From contig DASUFI010000139.1 of assembly GCA_036274635.1 (NCBI GenBank), positions 1 through 16,562 on the forward strand: a DNA stretch of 16,562 nt, in the 5' to 3' direction. The position numbers and the translations under genes are program-made. Of the stretch, positions 1 through 7,517 are shown piece after piece. Numbering within the stretch: position 1 is the first letter of the stretch; each line of letters opens with the position of its first letter. Under the pieces are notes generated by a model. That model saw nothing but the letters and a program-made list of their open reading frames with translations, was not told where the DNA came from and made no database searches. The stretch comes from DASUFI01 sp036274635. GTDB taxonomy: Bacteria > Planctomycetota > B15-G4.

Positions 1-1004
1 CGGTCAAGATGACCCTCTACCGCACCGGCCCCCACAGTCCGCTGGGCGAGGCGCTCATCGAGGCCGCGCGCGCCGGCAAGGAGGTGACGGTCGTCATCGA
101 GCTGCGCGCGCGCTTCGACGAGGCCGCCAACATCGACCTCGCCACGCGCCTGCAGGAGGCCGGCGCCTCGGTGGTCTACGGCGTGGTGGGCTACAAGGCG
201 CACGCCAAGCTGCTGCTCGTCGTGCGCCGCGAGGGCCGTCGCCTGCGTCGCTATGTGCACCTCGGCACGGGCAACTACCACCCCGGCACCGCGCGCGCCT
301 ACACCGACTTCTCCCTCCTCACCGCCGACCGCGAGATCGGCGAGGACGCCCACAAGGTCTTCCTGCAGATGACCGGCCTGGGGAAGGTGGCGCGCCTCAA
401 GAAGCTGCTGCACTCGCCCTTCACCCTGCAGCGCACGCTCATCGCCCTCATCGACAGCGAGGCCGAACGCGCGCGCCAGGGTCGCACCGCCGGCATCCGC
501 GCCAAGATGAACAGCCTGGCCGAGCCGGGCGTCATCAAGGCGCTCTACCGCGCCAGCCAGGCCGGCGTGCCCATCGAGCTCATCGTGCGCGGCGCCTGCT
601 GCCTGCGCCCCGGCATCCCCGGCATCTCCGAGACCATCCGCGTGCGCTCGCTCGTCGGCCGCTTCCTCGAGCACAGCCGCGTCTGGTCCTTCCACGCCGA
701 CGGCGAAGAGCTCACCTTCCTCTCCTCCGCCGACTGGATGGCGCGCAACTTCTTCCGCCGCGTCGAGGCCGCCTTCCCCGTCGAGGACGCCCGCCTCAAG
801 GCCCGCGTGCTCAACGAGGGCCTCGTCATTCCCCTCTCCGACAACTCGCAGGCCTGGGTGCTCTTCCCCGACGGCCGCTGGAAGCGCGTGCGCCCCGGCA
901 CCCAGCGCCGCGCCGCGCAGGAAGTGCTGCTCGAGGAGCTGGCCACCCGCGGCGGCGGCGAAGGCCCGGACATGGACGAGCTGCGCCGCGCGCGCGGCCG
1001 TTGA
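1..1004 (+). CDS. ppk1: Polyphosphate kinase 1, C-terminal part (5' end outside window)
   Basis: PPK1 reversibly polymerises the gamma-phosphate of ATP into inorganic polyphosphate. The reading frame is already open at the window edge (first complete codon at base 3), so the N-terminal and head domains are missing and the ATG at 9 is internal. The visible 333 residues are the two C-terminal catalytic domains. They contain ELRARFDEAANI (nucleotide/metal site region), then KAHAKL, whose His codon at 201-203 matches the autophosphorylated His of the family, then LHLGTGNY-type and YTDFSLLTAD motifs. The second conserved His lies in FLEHSRVW (codon 672-674). Conservation looks complete, so I expect an active enzyme. 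The gene converges on ppx, which degrades the product. A tail of about 25 residues rich in Arg and Glu follows the last conserved block. Confidence 0.97.
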   Translation, partial: VKMTLYRTGPHSPLGEALIEAARAGKEVTVVIELRARFDEAANIDLATRLQEAGASVVYGVVGYKAHAKLLLVVRREGRRLRRYVHLGTGNYHPGTARAYTDFSLLTADREIGEDAHKVFLQMTGLGKVARLKKLLHSPFTLQRTLIALIDSEAERARQGRTAGIRAKMNSLAEPGVIKALYRASQAGVPIELIVRGACCLRPGIPGISETIRVRSLVGRFLEHSRVWSFHADGEELTFLSSADWMARNFFRRVEAAFPVEDARLKARVLNEGLVIPLSDNSQAWVLFPDGRWKRVRPGTQRRAAQEVLLEELATRGGGEGPDMDELRRARGR

Positions 1005-1029
1005 GCGCCGCGGCCCTTTCCCCGGCATC

Positions 1030-1047
1030 CTGACAGCACGCTGTCAG
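1030..1047 (+). terminator. Hairpin after ppk1, possible terminator
   Basis: CTGACAG-CACG-CTGTCAG is a perfect 7-bp stem with a 4-nt loop, 25 nt after the ppk1 stop. No T-tract follows, so it may be a Rho-assisted terminator, an mRNA 3'-end stabiliser or a protein-binding palindrome. Confidence 0.4.
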
Positions 1048-1279
1048 CAGGGTGGCGGGAGACAGGCTGCAGCTCGCCGGCGCACGGCCCGCCTTCCTGC
1101 GCCTGATGGAGGAGGCGCGGCGGCGGCGGGGCGAGGTGTGCGCCGAGGACGGCTGGGGCTGAGCGCCCGGGCGCGCCAGCTGGACCGAGACACAGCCGAG
1201 GGGTCCCCGGCGCCGCGTGAACTGAAGCAGCACGGAAGCAGTGCATATGCAGTGCCTCAGTGCGGCCGCGAGCGAGGGA

Positions 1280-1294
1280 GTCGCGCCGCGCGAC
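1280..1294 (-). terminator. Hairpin after ppx, possible terminator
   Basis: GTCGCGC-C-GCGCGAC is a perfect inverted repeat (in practice a 6-bp stem with a 3-nt loop), 17 nt beyond the ppx stop on the minus strand. It lacks a T-run. The position suits a ppx 3'-end structure, but in DNA this GC-rich such palindromes can arise by chance. Confidence 0.35.
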
Positions 1295-1311
1295 CGGACT
1301 TGGGTGAACGC

Positions 1312-2910
1312 CTACCGCACGTCGAGACGCAGCCCGGAGGGCCGGAGCAGCCCGGCCTCGTCCTCGAGGTCCTCGCGCGTCAGCGGGTGGCGCGCCAGCC
1401 AGCCCCGCGGGAAGCGGATATGCAGCCCCGACGAGCGGGCCCGCAGCCGGAGCGGCGGCAGCGGCCGCCCGCTGCGGGGGCGGTTCAGCAGGACGGCCAG
1501 GCGGAGCAGCATGGCCAGCGCCGCCGTGTCCTCGACGCGCGCGTCGGGCAGGCTGCGGAAGGCCTCCATGGCCAGCTTGCGTCGCTGCGCGCCCACCAGC
1601 GTGGCGAGCACCAGCTGCTCCTCGCGGGAGAAGCCGGGCAGGTCCGCGTGCTGGAGCAGGTAGGCCCCGTGCTTGTGGTAGCCGGAGTAGCTGATCGTGA
1701 GGCCGATCTCGTGCAGGCGCGCGGCCCACTGCAGCAGCTGGCGGGGCTCGTCGCCGGCGAGCTCCCAATCGTCGGCCACCTGGCGCAGGCAGGCGACGGC
1801 GGCGCGCTCGACGCGCGCGGCCTGCGCGGCGTCCACGTGCCAGCGCGCGGCAAGCTGGCGGATGGAGCGCTCGCGCGGGTCATCGTGGCGGATGCGGCCG
1901 AGCAGGTCGTGCAGCAGGCCCTCGCGCAGAGAGCCGGCCGAGGTGGTCATGGCCTCGATGTCCAGCTCCTCGAAGACCCCCGAGAGGATGGCGAGGCCGC
2001 CGGGCAGGACGTCGGCTCGGTCGGGCTGCAGGCCGGGCAGCGCGAGGCTGTCGAGGCGCCGCGCGGCGACCACGGCCTTGCGCAGCTTCTTGAGGCCGCG
2101 CGGCGTGATCGTCCCGTGCTCGTCCCAGCCGTGGGCGCGCAGGATGGATTGGATAGCGAGAATCGTGCCCGACGAGCCGATGCAGTGCTGCCAGCCGTGC
2201 CGGCGGTAGCCCTGCTCGAGCGACTGCACCTCGCGTTGCGCCGCGTGCAGCGCCTTCTCCATCGCGCGCTCGGTCAGCTCGCCGCGCGGGAAGAAGCGCC
2301 GGCTCCAGGTGACGCAGCCCATGAAGAGGCTGTCGATGAGCAGCGGGCGCAGGCGCTCGCCGAGGATGATCTCGGTGCTGCCGCCGCCGACGTCCACGAC
2401 GAGGCGCCGGCCGGCCACGTCGGGCAGGCCGTGCGCGACGCCGGAGTAGATGAGGCGCGCCTCCTCGCGGCCCGAGATGACCTCGATGGGGTGCCCCAGC
2501 ACCCGCCGCGCCCGCTGCAGGAAGGCCCGCGCGTTGCGGGCCTGGCGCAGGGCGTTGGTGCCGACGGCCCGCACCGAGCCGCGCTTCAGGTCGTGCACCC
2601 GTTGGCCGAAGCGGCGCAGGGTCTCCATGGCCGTGGCCTGCGCCGCGGGCGTCAGGCGCTTGTGCTCGTCGAGGCCGGCGGCCAGCACCACCCGCTCGCG
2701 CAGCCGGTCCACCACGTGCGGCTGGCCCGCCACCACCCGCGCCACCACCATGTGGAAGCTGTTGGATCCGAGGTCGACGGCGGCGACCATCTCCCGCCGG
2801 CGGGTGGCCGCCGCGGGGCGCCTCGCCCGCGGACGCCGGCGCACCCGCCGCCGGACCTTGCCGCGCGCCGTGCGGGCGCGGCGGGCGGCGGAGCGTCGGG
2901 CGGCAGCCAT
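1312..2910 (-). CDS. ppx: Exopolyphosphatase (Ppx/GppA family) with Arg-rich N-terminal tail
   Basis: Ppx removes terminal phosphates processively from inorganic polyphosphate. The 532-aa product follows the E. coli Ppx layout closely: VDLGSNSFHMV phosphate loop (about 45-55), SGREEARLIY with the catalytic Glu (147-156), VVDVGGGSTE second phosphate loop (171-180), GSSGTI (245-250), and a C-terminal HD-like helical domain containing LHEIGL, YSGYHKHGAYLL and LLRLAVLLN. Residues 1-40 are an extra tail with 18 Arg and 1 Lys before the usual N-terminus. The start at 2910 is preceded by GAGGTGAG, a good SD sequence. The alternative ATG at 2790 (M41, MVAAVDLG) would remove the tail but has GGGAG directly against it, too close to act as an SD. 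It is divergent from apaH and convergent with ppk1. Identity is secure; the exact start is less so. Confidence 0.95.
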   Translation of the reverse strand: MAAARRSAARRARTARGKVRRRVRRRPRARRPAAATRRREMVAAVDLGSNSFHMVVARVVAGQPHVVDRLRERVVLAAGLDEHKRLTPAAQATAMETLRRFGQRVHDLKRGSVRAVGTNALRQARNARAFLQRARRVLGHPIEVISGREEARLIYSGVAHGLPDVAGRRLVVDVGGGSTEIILGERLRPLLIDSLFMGCVTWSRRFFPRGELTERAMEKALHAAQREVQSLEQGYRRHGWQHCIGSSGTILAIQSILRAHGWDEHGTITPRGLKKLRKAVVAARRLDSLALPGLQPDRADVLPGGLAILSGVFEELDIEAMTTSAGSLREGLLHDLLGRIRHDDPRERSIRQLAARWHVDAAQAARVERAAVACLRQVADDWELAGDEPRQLLQWAARLHEIGLTISYSGYHKHGAYLLQHADLPGFSREEQLVLATLVGAQRRKLAMEAFRSLPDARVEDTAALAMLLRLAVLLNRPRSGRPLPPLRLRARSSGLHIRFPRGWLARHPLTREDLEDEAGLLRPSGLRLDVR

Positions 2911-2939
2911 CTCACCTCGGAGCGGGAACGGTCCACGCG

Positions 2940-3809
2940 ATGGTGACCTTTGCGATCGGCGACGTTCAAGGCTGCGCCGTCACGCTGCGCCGGCTGCTCG
3001 ACCGCCTGCGCCGCGACGCCGGCTTCGACCCGTCACGCGACAGCCTCTGGCTGGTGGGCGACCTCGTCAACCGCGGCCCCCACAGCCTCGACGTCCTGCG
3101 CTGGGCCCACGACGCCGCCGCCGGCCGCGGCAGCGAGCCGCTGGGCGAGCGCCTGCACGTCGTTCTCGGCAACCACGACCTGCACCTGCTGGCCCTGGCC
3201 GCGGGCGTCGAGAAGCCTGGCAAGAAGGACACGCTGGGCGACGTCCTCAGCGCGCCCGACCGCAACGAGCTGGTCGAGTGGCTGCGCCGCCAGCCGCTGC
3301 TGCACGCCGAGCCCGTCGACGGCCGGCCCCACGTCCTGGTGCACGCAGGCCTGCCGCCAGGCTGGAGCGTCGCCAAGGCCACCGCGCTCGCGGCCGAGGT
3401 GCACGCCTCGCTGTCCGGGCCCGACTGGCGCGAGGCCGCGGCGGCCATCAAGCGCTGGAAGCCGGAGCGCTGGGATGACGACTACACCGGCGGCAAGCGG
3501 CTCGCGGCCATCGCCGCGGCGCTCACGCGCCTGCGCGTCGTCGACGGCCGCGGCCGCATGGAGCTGGAGTTCAAGGGCCCGCCGGCGCTGGCGCCGAAGG
3601 GCGTGGTGCCCTGGTTCGCGGCGGAGGGGCGCGCCAGCACGGACCACGTCGTGGTGTGCGGGCATTGGGCGGCGCTGGGGCTGCTGCTGCGCGAGGACGT
3701 GGTGGCGTGCGACAGCGGGTGCGTCTGGGGTGGGGTGCTGACGGCGGTAAAGCTGGCGGGGACGGCGGAGGGGCGCGGCGTAGTGCAGGAGAAGAACGCG
3801 GAGGGGTGA
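2940..3809 (+). CDS. apaH: Bis(5'-nucleosyl)-tetraphosphatase, symmetrical (Ap4A hydrolase)
   Basis: ApaH splits Ap4A symmetrically into two ADP and belongs to the calcineurin-like metallophosphatases. The 289-aa protein shows the family's metal-site motifs in order: GDVQG (7-11), GDLVNRGP (40-47), GNHDLHLL (77-84), HAGLPPGW (135-142) and CGHWA (240-244), then CDSGCVWGG near the end. These match ApaH in spacing and in linking sequence (RRQPLL, PWF). GDVQG has Gln where the general family has His; Gln at this place is common in ApaH proteins. Length is normal. The SD is weak (GGGAACGG about 9 nt upstream). The start lies 29 bp from the divergent ppx start, so the two promoters must overlap each other or the coding regions, and shared control with polyP metabolism is plausible (inference). 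Confidence 0.97.
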   Translation: MVTFAIGDVQGCAVTLRRLLDRLRRDAGFDPSRDSLWLVGDLVNRGPHSLDVLRWAHDAAAGRGSEPLGERLHVVLGNHDLHLLALAAGVEKPGKKDTLGDVLSAPDRNELVEWLRRQPLLHAEPVDGRPHVLVHAGLPPGWSVAKATALAAEVHASLSGPDWREAAAAIKRWKPERWDDDYTGGKRLAAIAAALTRLRVVDGRGRMELEFKGPPALAPKGVVPWFAAEGRASTDHVVVCGHWAALGLLLREDVVACDSGCVWGGVLTAVKLAGTAEGRGVVQEKNAEG

Positions 3810-3815
3810 GCGGCG

Positions 3816-3832
3816 CGGCTGCGGCGCAGCCG
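3816..3832 (+). terminator. Hairpin after apaH, probable terminator
   Basis: CGGCTGC-GGC-GCAGCCG is a perfect 7-bp stem with a 3-nt loop, 6 nt after the apaH stop, followed by TTAGTCT. The T-content after the stem is modest. It separates apaH from the next plus-strand gene. Confidence 0.5.
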
Positions 3833-3880
3833 TTAGTCTGAAAGCGGGTTCAGAAGATCCCTCGGGAGCCCTCGCGGCCG

Positions 3881-6052
3881 GTGTTTCGCTTCCTCGTTCC
3901 GATCGGCGTGCTGCTGCTGGCCGCGCTGGCGTGGTGGCTGCTCGCGCCGGATGCCTCCGCGCCACAGCCTGACGCCGCGCGTGTCGTGTCGACACCTGGC
4001 GGAGAACCGACATTCGATGGACTTCAGCACACCGAGGGCGAGCCTCGACAGCTGGTAGGCAAGGGCAGCGCCCGCATCCACCTCGAGGACGGCGCAGGAC
4101 ATTCTGCCTGGTGCCGTGATGACGAGCTGATGGTGTTCCGCTATCAGAGCGCGAACTCGGAAATCCCGACCTTCGTCGCCCGCGTGAAGACGAACACCAC
4201 GGACGCGATCAGCCTCGAAGAGCTGGAGCCCGGTCGCCACGCGGTGGTGTTCACTCACTCGACGCTGGGTCCGCTGCGGGGCGAGTTCGAAGTGCATCCG
4301 GGCGAGGTGGCGGACTGCTGGCTTCCGTGCGGCTCCCCGAACCTCGACCGCCGCATCACCTTGCGGCTCGTGCTCGGAACCGGTCGCGACTTCCCGCCCG
4401 ACGCGTCTTGCCTCAGCGCGATGGTTACGTGCGCAGGGTCGGAGCCGATCGGTGCTCGATTCATCACGAGCCACTTGCTTGTATTGGACGACTGCGAGCC
4501 GGTCGACCACGACGTCGTGTTGCGCTGGCGCGACGAGCCACCGCTCGAGCTCCACGGAGTGCAACCGGGGCTGGAACCGCACGACGTGAAGCTGGAGGGC
4601 ACGGCGACGCTCGAGGTCATGTGCCGCGGCGCGGAGGATGGCGCGCCGGTGGCGGGCGCATCGGTGGCCGTGCAGTTCGGAGCAGGCGATGCCGTCGCCA
4701 ACATCGTTCACGGTTCAACCGACAAGCAGGGTCGCGTGGTGTTCGGGCGCCTGCCGGCAGGCCCGGTCCTCGTCGGTGCCCACACCAGGGATCGCGTGCC
4801 CCTCGAGCATCGCGATACGCGTCTCGCGGCAGGCGCTGTGGTCCGATGCGAGATGTCTCTCGAGCCCGGCTGCACCATCGCCGGAAAGCTCAGCTATTCC
4901 ACCGGAGAACCTGCGTTCGGCGCCGTGGTCGTGTTGGGACCGCAGCCGCCTCGACTCGAACCCGAACCGCGCGAAGACTGGGAGAAGGAGCTCATGGCCC
5001 GGGCAGAGCGCGGCGGATGGCACGCCTGGGACCTCGTCCCTACGTTCTACGAGTCCGCGGACTTCAGCATCACCGGCCTGCCCAAGGGGACTTGGAGACT
5101 CGTCGCCGGGACACCCGGGCCCGTCGTGAGCGAGCCTTCGGAGGTAACGACCTCGCCGGAGCAGCCCGTCGTCGCGGCGCTGCACTTGCCGCCCGCTCGC
5201 TGGCTGCGAGGACGAATCGTGGTGCCGCCCGGCAGCGCGTTGCCGGAGTTCTGCGTGCGGTGCAATCGCGGCTTCGCCACGGGCGGATCGCCGGCCCCGG
5301 TGGACGCCGATGGAGCGTTCAGCATTGGTCCCCTCACCCCAGGTCCGTACACCATCGTGACCTGTGCTTGCAGCGGGCATGGATCACTGTGGCCCGCCAG
5401 GGACGGGCTGTCGACGCTGGGCGAGATCGAGATGCCGTCGGATCGCGATCTCGTGCGGTCGTTCGATCTGGGCACCGAAGCGCCGGGGACGCTCGACGTC
5501 GCGATCCACGTGCAGGGACCGTGGCCTGAGGACATGCAGATTTCAGCCATTCCCATGAATTCGCATGACGGGCTCATCAGCGCGGATGTCCAGGCGAAGC
5601 ACACCTCGCGCTCGGACGGCGAGGGACGGGCGTCCCTCGCCCCTGTCTTCAGACGACAGGTGCAGCTGCTGATCATGGGTGACCAGTGGCTGGAGCGCAT
5701 TCCAGAGGTGATCGACGTGCCTGCGTGGGGGCACGCGGAAGCGCAGGTCGAGGTCAAGCTCGTCACGGCGACCATCACGGTGCGCGGCCGGCGCGGCGTC
5801 CTCCCCGCGGGCCAGAACGTGCGCATCGGACGCCAGGAGGAACTTCCGTGGCACGTTCCGGCGACGTATGTCCTGGACTCAAACGGGCAAGTGCGCATCA
5901 CTGCGCCGACCGGCACCATGGTCTGCTCACTTGACGACGACTCGGCTTGGCCAGATGCGGACTGGGCCCAGGTTGCATGGACGCCGAATGGCCCCGAGCC
6001 GGCGACCGTGGAGCTCGACGAGGAGCAGGGCTCGGCGCATCGGCGGCCCTGA
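3881..6052 (+). CDS. Membrane-anchored multi-domain beta-sandwich protein (carboxypeptidase-regulatory/Cna-B-like domains)
   Basis: The 723-aa protein is predicted to be exported and tethered by an uncleaved N-terminal segment (about 3-22, ending LAWWLL); function unknown. At least three Ig-like or prealbumin-like repeats are readable by their pattern of a beta-strand, a D-x-x-G-x-x-x-F turn and L-P-x-G: about 243-330 (DKQGRVVFGRLPAGP), 332-415 (FSITGLPKGTWRL) and 442-500 (DADGAFSIGPLTPGPY). The rest (50-240 and 540-715) is beta-rich without a named fold. Cysteines are scattered (78, 146, 150, 177, 184, 205 and others), which is notable for an exported protein and allows disulphides. The start is GTG, with GGGAG 12 nt upstream. 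Third codon positions are less GC-rich than in neighbours (14 of about 58 early codons end in A or T). The N-terminal WW motif resembles those of the minus-strand proteins near the right end. Confidence 0.85.
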   Translation: MFRFLVPIGVLLLAALAWWLLAPDASAPQPDAARVVSTPGGEPTFDGLQHTEGEPRQLVGKGSARIHLEDGAGHSAWCRDDELMVFRYQSANSEIPTFVARVKTNTTDAISLEELEPGRHAVVFTHSTLGPLRGEFEVHPGEVADCWLPCGSPNLDRRITLRLVLGTGRDFPPDASCLSAMVTCAGSEPIGARFITSHLLVLDDCEPVDHDVVLRWRDEPPLELHGVQPGLEPHDVKLEGTATLEVMCRGAEDGAPVAGASVAVQFGAGDAVANIVHGSTDKQGRVVFGRLPAGPVLVGAHTRDRVPLEHRDTRLAAGAVVRCEMSLEPGCTIAGKLSYSTGEPAFGAVVVLGPQPPRLEPEPREDWEKELMARAERGGWHAWDLVPTFYESADFSITGLPKGTWRLVAGTPGPVVSEPSEVTTSPEQPVVAALHLPPARWLRGRIVVPPGSALPEFCVRCNRGFATGGSPAPVDADGAFSIGPLTPGPYTIVTCACSGHGSLWPARDGLSTLGEIEMPSDRDLVRSFDLGTEAPGTLDVAIHVQGPWPEDMQISAIPMNSHDGLISADVQAKHTSRSDGEGRASLAPVFRRQVQLLIMGDQWLERIPEVIDVPAWGHAEAQVEVKLVTATITVRGRRGVLPAGQNVRIGRQEELPWHVPATYVLDSNGQVRITAPTGTMVCSLDDDSAWPDADWAQVAWTPNGPEPATVELDEEQGSAHRRP

Positions 6053-6070
6053 GGGGATCGCCGACGACCC

Positions 6071-7372
6071 TTAGCGCTGCGGTGCCCCTTCGTTCACGGC
6101 CCAATCGATGTCAGCGAGGACCACGCGAGTCGGCTGCGTCGCTATGTCCACACAGAAGACGACGCGGCGCCCGTTGTGCGATAGAGCGGGCAGGTAGACC
6201 ATCCGCGCATCGGGAGCAAAATCCTCAACCCCGACACGAACGGTGCGGCCACTCGCCAACTCGCGGACGAAGAGATCCGGCGGCGCGTCGTCGAGCTGCG
6301 CGACAAGATTGAGGGCATCGCTCACAAAGGCGACGTAGCAACCGTCGCCCGAGATGACGCACGAACGACTAGAGCCGTCCGCGTCGGAGCCATCCCGAGC
6401 CAGGCTCACGCGCTGCGTCGTGCCCGAACCCAAGTCGCGCACGAAGACATCCGTGCGCGTTGCGGACTGGGCGTCGCCGTCCTTCGACACGAAGGCCACG
6501 CGCTGACCATCCGCGCTGAGGGAATGGTCCCGCAGGTACGGAATCAGTCGGCGATCGTCCGGACCGAGACTAACGAGCTCGGACGTGCCCTTAGCGCAAT
6601 CGAGACGCAAGAGACCTCCCGCTCGCGGTTCGTTCTTCGAGAACGATTCGCCGATGAGCCAATGGCCATCCGCGCTCAGCTCCGGGCCGGTCAGGCCGTA
6701 GTAGGCGTCATCCAGTGCGAGCGGTCGCAGCGAATCGTCGGCCGAGCTCCAAAGCATGGCCCAGCCATGATCGACGTGGTGGCCGAAGTCCGGCGTGGTG
6801 CTGATGGCAAGCCGGGAGCCGTCGCCAGAGAGGGAGACGGAGTCCGGCAACGACAAGGGCGCGGCACAGCCATGCTCTCGGAGATCGATGAAGCGGTTCG
6901 TACCGCTCGCCCGATCGATCAGCGCGATCGTAGTGGTCGCCACAGGAGGGCTCATCGTCATGCCGGGCGTCCACTTGGGCATCGGGCCGGCATCGGGTGT
7001 GCAAGCAGATGCCACGTATCGACCGTCCGCCGAAAGTCCCGACCGGCCGGCCAGTCGCCAGGGCTTCCCATCGCGCACGAGGTGGAGCTCATGTGTTTCG
7101 CCCTTGGCAACGTCATGCACCCACGTCCCAGCGGGCTCAGATGAGGGCCCGCTGGTCATCATCGTCCCCGGGCTGGAAAGCGAGACCATCACGATGTCGC
7201 CGTCGGCCGAGATCGCTGTTGTCGGAAGAATGGGCCCGAGCGGGGCGATGGGAAGGTCGGGGAACGAAAGGACGTGGATGTGGACAGGAATTTCGGGGGG
7301 CGTGTCCTGATCTGAGGCTGGCTGCACGGCAGCCGCGATCAGGAAGGTCAGCGCGCCCGCGATCCAATCCAT
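6071..7372 (-). CDS. Secreted seven-repeat beta-propeller protein (PD40/TolB-like)
   Basis: The 433-aa protein starts with a hydrophobic export signal (MDWIAGALTFLIAAAV, about 1-16, likely cleaved before Ser20). It contains seven copies of a blade motif, x-S-x-D-G-x-x-V/L: at about 54, 113, 181, 232, 284, 340 and 397, spaced 51-68 residues, as expected for a seven-bladed propeller of PD40 (TolB-like) type. FVRDLGSGTT and FVRELASGRT are further blade-edge repeats. No enzyme motif is visible, so it may bind ligands or proteins in the periplasm or outside the cell (inference). The ATG at 7372 has TTGGAGGACCG before it, a strong SD. The open frame runs further upstream but lacks export-signal character there. 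It converges on the preceding gene, 18 bp apart, and shares that gene's lower GC3. Confidence 0.85.
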   Translation of the reverse strand: MDWIAGALTFLIAAAVQPASDQDTPPEIPVHIHVLSFPDLPIAPLGPILPTTAISADGDIVMVSLSSPGTMMTSGPSSEPAGTWVHDVAKGETHELHLVRDGKPWRLAGRSGLSADGRYVASACTPDAGPMPKWTPGMTMSPPVATTTIALIDRASGTNRFIDLREHGCAAPLSLPDSVSLSGDGSRLAISTTPDFGHHVDHGWAMLWSSADDSLRPLALDDAYYGLTGPELSADGHWLIGESFSKNEPRAGGLLRLDCAKGTSELVSLGPDDRRLIPYLRDHSLSADGQRVAFVSKDGDAQSATRTDVFVRDLGSGTTQRVSLARDGSDADGSSRSCVISGDGCYVAFVSDALNLVAQLDDAPPDLFVRELASGRTVRVGVEDFAPDARMVYLPALSHNGRRVVFCVDIATQPTRVVLADIDWAVNEGAPQR

Positions 7373-7384
7373 CGGTCCTCCAAT

Positions 7385-7396
7385 ACTCTGCAGAGT
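7385..7396. promoter_or_regulatory. 12-bp perfect palindrome upstream of the propeller gene
   Basis: ACTCTGCAGAGT is a perfect even palindrome, 4 nt from the SD of the gene starting at 7372. It could be an operator or an mRNA element near the RBS. The binding protein is unknown. Confidence 0.35.
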
Positions 7397-7462
7397 CATA
7401 TGCCGTCCAGCCATGATCGCGCCGGCATCCGGCGTCCATGCGCCATCGATCCGTGAAGCCGG

Positions 7463-7475
7463 CCAACAATGTTGG
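7463..7475. promoter_or_regulatory. 13-bp perfect palindrome in the divergent promoter region
   Basis: CCAACA-A-TGTTGG is a perfect odd palindrome, about 43 bp upstream of the oxoprolinase start and 90 bp upstream of the propeller gene start. An AT-richer perfect palindrome in very GC-rich DNA between divergent genes is a reasonable operator candidate. Confidence 0.4.
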
Positions 7476-7503
7476 AAAGCCATGGCCGCTCGTCCGCCCG
7501 CCC

Positions 7504-7517
7504 TACAATCCCGCCCC
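7504..7517 (+). promoter_or_regulatory. Possible leaderless promoter of the oxoprolinase gene
   Basis: TACAAT (7504-7509), a close match to the TATAAT -10 box, ends 8 nt before the ATG at 7518. No SD precedes that ATG. This geometry suits transcription starting at or next to the start codon. No good -35 box lies at the usual distance; TTGGAA at 7472 is too far. Confidence 0.35.

Larger units (their letters stand above)
1005..1311. other. Intergenic region between convergent ppk1 and ppx
   Basis: This 307-bp stretch has no convincing gene. It holds a perfect 7-bp-stem hairpin just after ppk1 (1030-1047) and a second one just after ppx (1280-1294). Between them are a GGGGTCCCC palindrome (1200-1208), the 10-bp palindrome TGCATATGCA (1242-1251) and three copies of CAGTGC (starting at 1239, 1250 and 1258). 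A plus-strand open frame from GTG at 1052 to TGA at 1160-1162 would encode 36 residues, with no clear ribosome binding site (RBS) and no recognisable motif. It may be chance or a gene remnant. Confidence 0.6.

Noticed and set aside
1052..1162. 36-aa frame after ppk1
   Set aside because: No convincing SD, motif or length; kept only as a note in the intergenic entry.
1138..2946. 602-codon plus-strand frame across ppx
   Set aside because: Antisense shadow of ppx, with no conserved pattern.
2958..2972. GDVQG in ApaH as a lost metal ligand
   Set aside because: Gln instead of His at this place is common among ApaH proteins, so it is not a sign of inactivity.
3033..4013. 326-codon minus-strand frame across apaH
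   Set aside because: Antisense shadow; apaH motifs are on the plus strand, and the frame also runs through the apaH terminator hairpin.
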